This document shows, piece after piece, positions 57,248-64,000 of a stretch of DNA of 64,000 nucleotides. A program made the position numbers and the translations under genes. Each line of letters begins with the position of its first letter. The first letter of the stretch is position 1. Origin of the DNA: Nyssa sinensis (taxonomy: Eukaryota > Streptophyta > Magnoliopsida > Cornales > Nyssaceae). Below the pieces are notes generated by a model. The model was not told the origin of the DNA. It did no database searches and was given only the letters and a program-made list of their open reading frames with translations. The stretch is from positions 18,796,071 to 18,860,070 of the forward strand of contig CM018052.1 of the NCBI GenBank assembly GCA_008638375.1. The letters are read 5' to 3'.

Positions 57248-59198
57248 ATGTCGGAGCTAGAGGACAATATTAGGCTTAACATCTCTAGTTCTTTTTTCTT
57301 TAAGGGATTTAGTGAGGGGACCTTCAACTCTCAAGGGGCTGAGAGTGTAGAGATCAGGGAGATCTCTAAGAAAAGGGACCTAAAGGCCAGTCATTTTACC
57401 CCAGAAGGATTATATATCCCTAGGGCTACCTATTACATACCTAACACCTTGATCTGTAGAGTCCCAGGTCCAAACGATTGTCCAAACACCCCTGGTCCCC
57501 ACGAGATCTGTGTATACAAGGAATGGTTCAAGTTAGGTTTTAGGTTTCCCTTTCATTCTTTCCTTAAATGTTTTTTCAATTTTTATAGAATATATCTTAC
57601 TGATTTGAATGTCAATAAATGGAGACAGCTAATGGAATTCTTAGTGTTATCCTTCCAAAATGGAGTAAAACCCGACCTTGACCTTCTAAGGTGTAATATG
57701 GAGCTTAAGAAGAGCTGGGAGGGGCTTTGTTACATGTCTTTTCCTACCGAGTACAAACCTTTGACCTCAGTCCCTACCTTCAACAAGACTTGGAAGAAAT
57801 GGCATTTCTTCGTTAAAGGAGCTTGGGAAGAGGCCCATCATACCGAGTTTAACTGAGGAGTGATCCCTAAGATCTCAAGTAGGACGAGTGAGATTTGCAC
57901 TTTGGCTATTTATATTTCTTTCGTGTCATTCTAATTTATTCATATAACTAATCACCAACTCGATATCCTTATGTAGCTCAAAATACCAAAGGGTACGCCA
58001 AACTGATTATTGATAGAAGGAACAGACTTTGTAAAGTCTTGAATTCCATGTCCCGATCTTACAGCAAAGTGCTGAATGTTAAGAATTTGAGCAAGGTCGG
58101 GCTCAGCTAAGCACCAAACATGGACTTTCAAAAACAAGTCATGTATGGATTCTAACCTTTGAGGACGAAAAGGGTCACGGCTGGGGAGCCCACAACATCC
58201 ATCTCATTTAAGAGGGTGGCATTACCAGATGAATCTTCTTCAGAAAGGACCAGATCTGAAGAGCTCGCTCATCTTACAAAAGTAATGCTAGCTTTAGGGA
58301 AGTTTGAGGAACCAGTCATCCCGAATTCCGACGTTGTTGGGACGTTTAACCCTGTAAGGTTCAACAGGGGCAAGAAGAGATCGTACCTTCACTGGAAAAG
58401 AACAACCCTCCATGTCTTCTATTGATAATGCCCTTGGACTGGCATGGGAGCTTAGCTGGAGCAAAATTCCCGAAGAGCTAGGTCAAGTCAGTGTTACCCA
58501 AGCTATCCACGATGGCTTCATCTCACTAACCAGGGTGAGGTTTGCTTGTCTATTTTTATCAACTTCTGATCTAAAACCCTAACACTTAATTATTTTCTCT
58601 TGTTTTTTAATATTTTGCAGGCATGTCACATAATGGTTGCCCGGGGTAGGATTAGGTATGTGTCTCACGACTTGGAGGCTTAGTTACAGCTCCAACTATT
58701 GAGTGCTACCGAAGTCGCCAACATGATTGATGAGCTGAATAAAAAGCTAGAGGGCATTGACGTATAGTTGGGGAATATTTGTTCATTAGTGGACATAAGA
58801 AAAAATTAGTCGAGTCAAACAATGCTCTATCAGTGTGGGATTCCAAGGTTGACTCCCTAAAAATTGAGGTTTCCGATCTGAAGAGGCAAGCTTCTGAGCT
58901 GAAGTCTAACCTTTCAATTGCTGAAATGGCCATATCTTAGGCTAAAGGGAGATGTGCTTCCGAAGTGAAGGCAGCCAAAACGGTCGCGGTGGAAGAGCAA
59001 AAGTTAGCAATTCTCGATATGGGCAAACAATTTATTGATGATGGATACAACATCTGCCTTAGGCAGCTGGCCAAAGCGTTCCTGAATCTAAACATTGATG
59101 TGTTAAATGACATCAATCTAGGTCCTGAAAAAATGGTCGATGATAAGCCTTCCACCCAAGTCCCTAGAGGTCAAAATATTCCACCATCAAAGCAATAG
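57248..59198 (+). pseudogene. aORF of Tat element 2 (Transposase_28-like)
   Basis: Opposite in strand to this element's pol. The first part (57248-57856, 202 residues, uninterrupted) has CRVPGPNDCPN, HEICVYKEWFKLGFRFPFHS, WRQLMEFLVLSF and KKWHFFVKGAWEE, collinear with the aORF of Tat element 1. Later segments: 58159-58425; ALGLAWELSWSKIPEEL, with a plausible 86 nt GT-AG intron at 58535-58620; then a coiled-coil-like C-terminus with KAAKTVAVEEQKLAIL and GKQFIDDGYNICLRQL, ending near 59198. In-frame stops at several places (for example 58680, 58766, 58938). Function unknown; presence of such ORFs in Tat elements is established. Confidence 0.8.
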
Positions 59199-59395
59199 GA
59201 TGTATTCCAAGATTGACCTGTGTTGGATTTTTTTTTTTTTTTTTGTTTTTTGTAATGAAAAATGTTTTTCTAACTTCTACATCTGTAGTTCATTTATTTC
59301 TAGTGCTTTGTATGTATTTCTTGCTTTATTTAAGTCTTTTAAGATCAAAGTTGTGTCATTCCAAGTTTTTAAACTTTGTCAAGCAGTGGGTTATT

Positions 59396-59690
59396 AAACT
59401 TTAGAGCTGTTAGAGCTATAGAAACATGTTGACACTTGTAAATTTTACATGATTTTCTGAGTCTTTAATCTTCAGAGCTGTAACATCTCGAGCCCTTGGG
59501 CTTTGCTGAATTTGGAGCTATGGAGACCTATTGACACTTGTAAATTTTATAAGATTTTATAAGTTAGTAATCTTCAGAGTTGTAACATTCGGAGCCCTTG
59601 GGCTTCGTGGAATTTAGAGTTGGGGGGACTTGTTAACACTTATAATTTTTACAAGATTTTATAAGTTATTAATCAAGATTTTAACACTTT
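59396..59690. repeat. 102 bp tandem repeat in the 3' untranslated region of Tat element 2
   Basis: ttgacacttgtaaatttta at 59429 and 59531 and a variant at 59633 mark a 102 bp period, about 2.7 copies, with ggagcccttgggctt in each full unit. Unrelated in sequence to the array in Tat element 1 but in the same place. Confidence 0.85.
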
Positions 59691-59716
59691 TAAAAAAGAA
59701 GAATTTTATTAATAAT

Positions 59717-60809
59717 ATTTTTCAAGTGTTTTATACTCCATGGCCTTAGAATTGGCTTTCCATCGAGGTTTTCCAACCAATAGGTGATAGGTCTAAAAGT
59801 TTTTACTACAAGGTGCAGACCTTTTTAATTTGAGGATAACTTCCCAAAGCCTGGCCCTTCTATGTTCGAGATCTCCAATCTCAAAACTTTTCACTTTAAT
59901 CATCTTGTTGAAGTGTCTAGAGATTCTGTATTTGTTAGAGGCCATTTTGACATATGCCTACTCCCTTTTTTTCTTCTAGGAGGTCCAGATGTGTGAGAGA
60001 AAAGCATCATTCTAAAATGGCTGATACATTTCGATTTTGAGGGATGGGAGGCCAATTTCCACTAGTATGATAACCTTTGTTCCAAACGTTAGAGAGAATG
60101 GTGTCTCACCAATGGGGGGTCTTTTTAGTAGTTTGGTAGGCCTAGAGAACCCTTGATAATTCATCAACCCACTTTGCTTTGGCAGTTTCAAGTCTTTTCT
60201 TGAGAGCCTCCAAGATAAGTATGTTAGTAACTTTAGCCTGACTATTTGCCTAGGGATGTCCTAGAGAAGAAAGCTGTTATAGTATGTAGAGGTTGGTGCA
60301 GAACTTTTTAAAAACAAATTCCTTGGAACTAGGTTTCGTTGTTTGTGATTAGTACCCTAGGCATCCAAAACCTACAAATTATATATTTCTAAGTGAAATT
60401 TTGCACCTTTGATTCTGTTATTTTGGCTAAAAAACGGGCCTCTATCCATTTGGTGAAGTAGTCTATAGCCACAAGAAAGAATTTCTTGTTCTGACTGGCC
60501 GTGGGCAAAGGTCTGATAATGACCATGCCACATTGGACGAATGGCTAATGACTTGTAATTGGGATCATTTCCTACAAAGGTTTATGTTGGTAAGGGGTGA
60601 ACTTCTAACACCTGTCACACTTTTTGATGTGCTCACTTGCATCATTCTACATAGTTGGCCAATAACATCCTTGTGTAAGGGCTCGATGGGATAAAGTTCT
60701 TGCTCTATTATGGTTTCCATATATCCCCTCATGAATTTTTCTCAATACATAATGAGCTTCTTCTAGAATGATACATCGAAGTAAAGGAAGCGTGAAGGAT
60801 CTTCGGTAG
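59717..60809 (-). pseudogene. integrase end of pol, Tat element 2
   Basis: Minus-strand reading: LEEAHYVLRKIHEGIY, HRALTQGCYWPTM, IKKCDRCQ (zinc region), then NKKFFLVAIDYFTKWIEA, SSLGHPQAN and the C-terminal GKPILRPWS near 59750. Frameshifts and stops occur throughout. The counterpart in Tat element 1 aligns block by block. The upstream side ends abruptly at 60809. Confidence 0.85.
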
Positions 60810-62678
60810 TGTCACATCTCAAACCCCACCTTATGCAAATTAGGGATAATGACCATCCAGTTAGGCACTTTGCCAATATACTAACTATTTTGTAGTATAT
60901 TGATGACGTGTCCAACCAAAGGTCTCTTGATTGGTACATATAATCCATGCATTCATAACTTTACGTAGCAACAAAAATAAAATATGACAAAGCATAAACT
61001 AAATTTTGGTTTATTACATCACATTGATGTCTAAATATTACAACTTGTAAAAAAAAATTCTTGGCATTCTTACTATAAAGCAAACTACATAAGTCAAAAG
61101 TCAAGATCTTCTTCAAAATGGTTGTAATTTAATGTCCATCTTCTTATGCTAAACTATCCGAGCTATCACCTGAAAATACATGATAAGATCCTGTGAGCTT
61201 TATGAAAAGTTCATGAATAACACAAGTTCTCTGTCATTGTTTTCGTAAACCCCTTTCATAAACTTTCGTAATTTTTTGTAACTTTCATGGATTTCAATTA
61301 AAAGAAGATGTACTAAAAATTACTAGCATTCTTTAACATAACATATAATTGAGAGTTGCAAGATTATTTTCTAAAATCATGCAAGAGCTTATGCCAAATA
61401 GTTTTGCAAAATAAAACATCATATCGTAAAATCTATAGCTGAATATGTCAGTGATAAAATAATACATGTCAAACATTCTTAAAGTTTGTCCCTTGGGACT
61501 ATAGGTTGTCATATGGTGTCTAGTAGTAATTTAGAGTTCATGGCTTACATTGCCTACTATAAAGACTTATTATAAGTCTACCGGCTCTTTACCCTCGACA
61601 AGGTTCATGTTGACTGACTCTTTACTCCTAACAAGATTCATGCTGACCGACTCTTTACCCCAGACAGGGTTTATAAATGTGTCGTGTAAAATGGCATTTA
61701 AAACATGATTGCAAAAATTTCATTAAACTATCCATACTATATAACATTTAAAGAGATGCTACTTAAAAGCATACAATTCAAATGTTTGTCTCGGTATTCT
61801 AAAAATTGACATAAAGCAAAAAACATTTAACATAATATTCTAAAAAATGTCATGAAGCTGTAAAAGAATTACATTTCATGAAAAATGTATCCATTTCAAA
61901 GTTAAGGTTACTCATATTTAGTTATCTTGATTGCTCCTTAAGTCCTTGGGTCTTATAGAAGTGATTAACACTCATTATGTATTACTTTACGAGTACATTT
62001 CTTAAGGACCTATACTTTACGAGTCTTATTTCGTTAAATAGACTCAACCACTAAGTCTAGAATAGTCATAAATGCTTAAGTATGCAGTTTCACAATTTTT
62101 TGTGTTCATTTGGCTACTTAACTAAAAGTATAAAGTTGCACTAAATATGCCTACCGATCTTTGTTTATATATTTAGAAAATTCGATTGCTAAAATAGACT
62201 TCGCCATTGGGTCTAAAGCGCTAAAAAATCTTATATTAGACTTTTTCGGATCTTAATTTGGTCTTTTGTAATATTAATTATGCTAAATACAGTTCCTAAG
62301 GACGTAGTTGTCATTTTTTGCATTTGTTTAGGGGCAAAATATTCATTTTGATAACTTTAGGGGCTCTTTTATAATTTACTGGAAATCAAGGACTTGGGGG
62401 TAATTTCCATAAGTTATTATTTTTAAATAATCATTCTTCTAATTTGTGAGGTATTTTAAAATTAATTTTTGTATTATTTGGGCCATAATATAATTTGATT
62501 AAACTTTTGGGGGTCTAAATATAATTATTGAAAGTTATTTTCTAAAAATATCATTTTTTTCTATTTTAGAAGGGCATTTTTGGATTTTAAGAATTTCGGT
62601 CGAGGCCCTTGTGGCATTTTCAGAAACATTTGGGGTTGAATTTTAATTACTAAAACTTCAAGTATGCCTTTGGTGACA
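60810..62678 (+). mobile_element. Tekay/Del-like LTR inserted in Tat element 2
   Basis: Starts tgtcacatctcaaacccc, the usual opening of Tekay-type LTRs, and possibly ends ggtgaca at 62678, where only 14 bp separate it from the next copia LTR. 1.87 kb, non-coding, with phrases such as ggggcaaaatattcatttt. A 5 bp target duplication is not seen, so the right end may be truncated by the copia insertion. Confidence 0.55.
61581..61679. repeat. 33 bp tandem repeat in the Tekay-like LTR
   Basis: ccggctctttaccctcgac and relatives at 61581, 61614 and 61647: three units of 33 bp. Confidence 0.85.
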
Positions 62679-62692
62679 GCAAAACAACGGAT

Positions 62693-63034
62693 TGTTAGGA
62701 ATATAACCACCTAACCAGGATTGATGAGACACGAAAGCAAACAAAAAAACGAATTTAAAATCACATGCACACACAATAACACAAAGATTTACGTGGTTCA
62801 CCCCAAGATGAGGCTACGTCCACGGCTGCTATGGTTTCACTATGATCTGAAAAAATCACAGAATTCCAATACAAAGAGATGCGCTCCTCAACTATAAATA
62901 CATAGTATTAGGGCAATAAGGAAATAATGTGAAATACTAAAAATACCCTCAAGAAATTCTATGTCCAGTACTTATCAAAGTTCATGGTCAAGGGGCTAGT
63001 GTCCAGTACTTATCAGGATCCACACTACCTAACA
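62693..63034 (-). repeat. 3' LTR of copia 2
   Basis: 342 bp. On the minus strand starts tgttaggtagtgtgg and ends ttcctaaca, so tgttagg/cctaaca form the inverted ends. Minus-strand text around 62900 holds a tatttatag promoter-like site. Confidence 0.85.
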
Positions 63035-63112
63035 ATCTCCCATTTAGAACCAGATACACAAAAGTTTTATGTATCATCATAGAAGAACAGCGCAACAACT
63101 AGTCTTCCTTTC

Positions 63113-64000
63113 TCAAGCTTGAAGACCAACTGAAATTGCACACAACTTTAGTTTCTTAATGGTGACTACCTTGGTTAACATATCTATTGGATTCTCATTC
63201 ATGAATCTTATCAATAGACAATACTCCATCATCCACAAGAGAATGAATGAAATGATTTTGCAATTGAATGTGCTTCGTCCTAAAATGAAATGTTGGATTC
63301 TTTGAAAGGTAAATAGCACTCTAACTGTCACTGTACAAAACACTATCCTCCCGCTTCTTACCCAACTCTTCTAGAAAACTTTTCAGCCAAGTCTTTTCTT
63401 TACCAACTTTAGTAATATCAACATACTCAACTTCTGTTATAGAGAGAATTACAATCTTCTGCAATTGAGAAACCCAACTAACTGCTATACCACCTAATGT
63501 ATAAACATAACCAGTAGTATTTCTTCTATTATCCATATCACCAGCTAAAACTGCATCAACATAACCATGTAATGCCAAATTTGTCCGTCTGAAAAAAAGT
63601 GTCACCTTTATAGTACCACTCAAGTATCTAAGGATTCATTTACTACTTCGCAATACTGTTTGCCTGGATTACTCATATACTTACTCACGACTCCCACTGC
63701 ATGTGTTATGTCTGGCCTTGTACAAACCATGGCATACATAAGCCTATCGATAGCTAAAGCATATGGAACACGTTTCATATATGTCCGCTCCTGTTCGCTC
63801 TTTGGTAATTGTTCCTTGGTAAGTTTGAAGTGACTGGAGAGTGGGGTGCTCACCAATTTTGCTCCATCTAAGCTAAACCTGTTTAGAAACTTCTTAATAT
63901 ATTCTGCTTGTGACAACTTCAAACTACCATTCAACCTATCCTTGTGAATCCTTATACCAAAAATTTGATTAGCAGCTCCAATATCTTTCATTGCAAATTG
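63113..64000 (-). pseudogene. pol 3' end (RT tail and RNase H) of copia 2
   Basis: Minus strand: MKDIGAANQIFGIRIH, AEYIKKFLNRFSLD, LMYAMVCTRPDITHAVG (63620-63991); after a frameshift GYVDAVLAGDMDNRR, SITEVEYVDITK (the usual STTEAEY block) and LYSDS (63321-63623); then, in further frames, FNCKIISFILLW and ENPIDMLTK, ending at 63113. Copia order and Tork-like sequence, as in copia 1, but they are clearly different families. Two frameshifts make it non-functional. Confidence 0.88.

Larger units (their letters stand above)
56303..60809 (-). mobile_element. second Tat element, minus orientation, truncated by a nested LTR
   Basis: From left to right (3' to 5' of the element): 3' LTR 56303-56772, polypurine tract (gcctaggggggg on the minus strand at 56773-56790), aORF on the plus strand (57248-59198), a tandem-repeat region (59396-59690), and integrase on the minus strand (59717-60809). 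The integrase breaks off exactly where the Tekay-like LTR begins. gag and the rest of pol are not visible before the window ends. Confidence 0.85.
62693..64000 (-). mobile_element. second Ty1/copia element, minus orientation, runs off the window
   Basis: 3' LTR at 62693-63034, polypurine tract (minus strand, ctaaatgggagat) right beside it, and the 3' end of pol at 63113-64000. The 5' part is beyond the window. Confidence 0.88.

Overview
The window reads as repeat-dense nuclear DNA of a flowering plant, most likely a woody eudicot. The basis is plant-type LTR retrotransposons (Tat/Ogre-like, Tekay-like and non-autonomous Ty3/gypsy, plus Tork-like Ty1/copia), plant MULE, hAT and CACTA transposons, MITEs, AT-rich spacers, and one spliced GT-AG gene of the plant TOD1/MUCI70 (DUF616) family. 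The species cannot be fixed from the sequence. There are no operons, ribosome binding sites or CRISPR arrays, and no tRNA or rRNA gene was recognised.

Left part (1-18.4 kb): a decayed Tat-like gag (163-1047) is followed by a long non-coding stretch with degenerate tandem repeats. Two related ~2 kb LTRs lie in direct orientation (4506-6476 and 9637-11772). Each is followed by a ggcgactcc-type primer binding site, and each carries a different minisatellite in its upstream half. A Tekay-like LTR fragment lies between them. A 1.5 kb non-autonomous CACTA element (14241-15772) sits inside what may be another LTR, and a foldback MITE follows.

Middle (18.4-28.3 kb): an ~8.6 kb Mutator-like element has ~275 bp terminal inverted repeats. 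It holds a deletion remnant of mudrA on the plus strand and a decayed Ulp1-type protease/DUF1985-like gene on the minus strand. A 2.2 kb hAT element with a perfect 8 bp target duplication is inserted in it. A 536 bp foldback element follows.

28.5-38.7 kb: a structurally complete Tat-lineage Ty3/gypsy element with 588 bp LTRs and target duplication CTATT. It has gag, PR, RT, two RNase H modules and IN, all interrupted, an antisense extra ORF (aORF), and tandem repeats between pol and the aORF.

38.7-46.5 kb: a hAT MITE, a 5'-truncated LINE tail, and a recombined minus-strand array of short non-autonomous gypsy elements whose gag core runs into an acidic ORF rather than pol.

46.5-49.9 kb: the only intact host gene seen, four exons encoding 452 residues, a Golgi type II membrane protein of the TOD1/MUCI70 family.

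50.4-64 kb: a complete but defective Tork-like copia element (TSD GTTTT); a minus-strand Tat element with LTR, aORF and integrase, cut by a Tekay-like LTR; and a second minus-strand copia element that runs off the window. Nearly all coding capacity outside the TOD1-like gene is dead transposon sequence, broken by in-frame stops (some TAG where relatives have Gln or Trp codons) and short tandem duplications.
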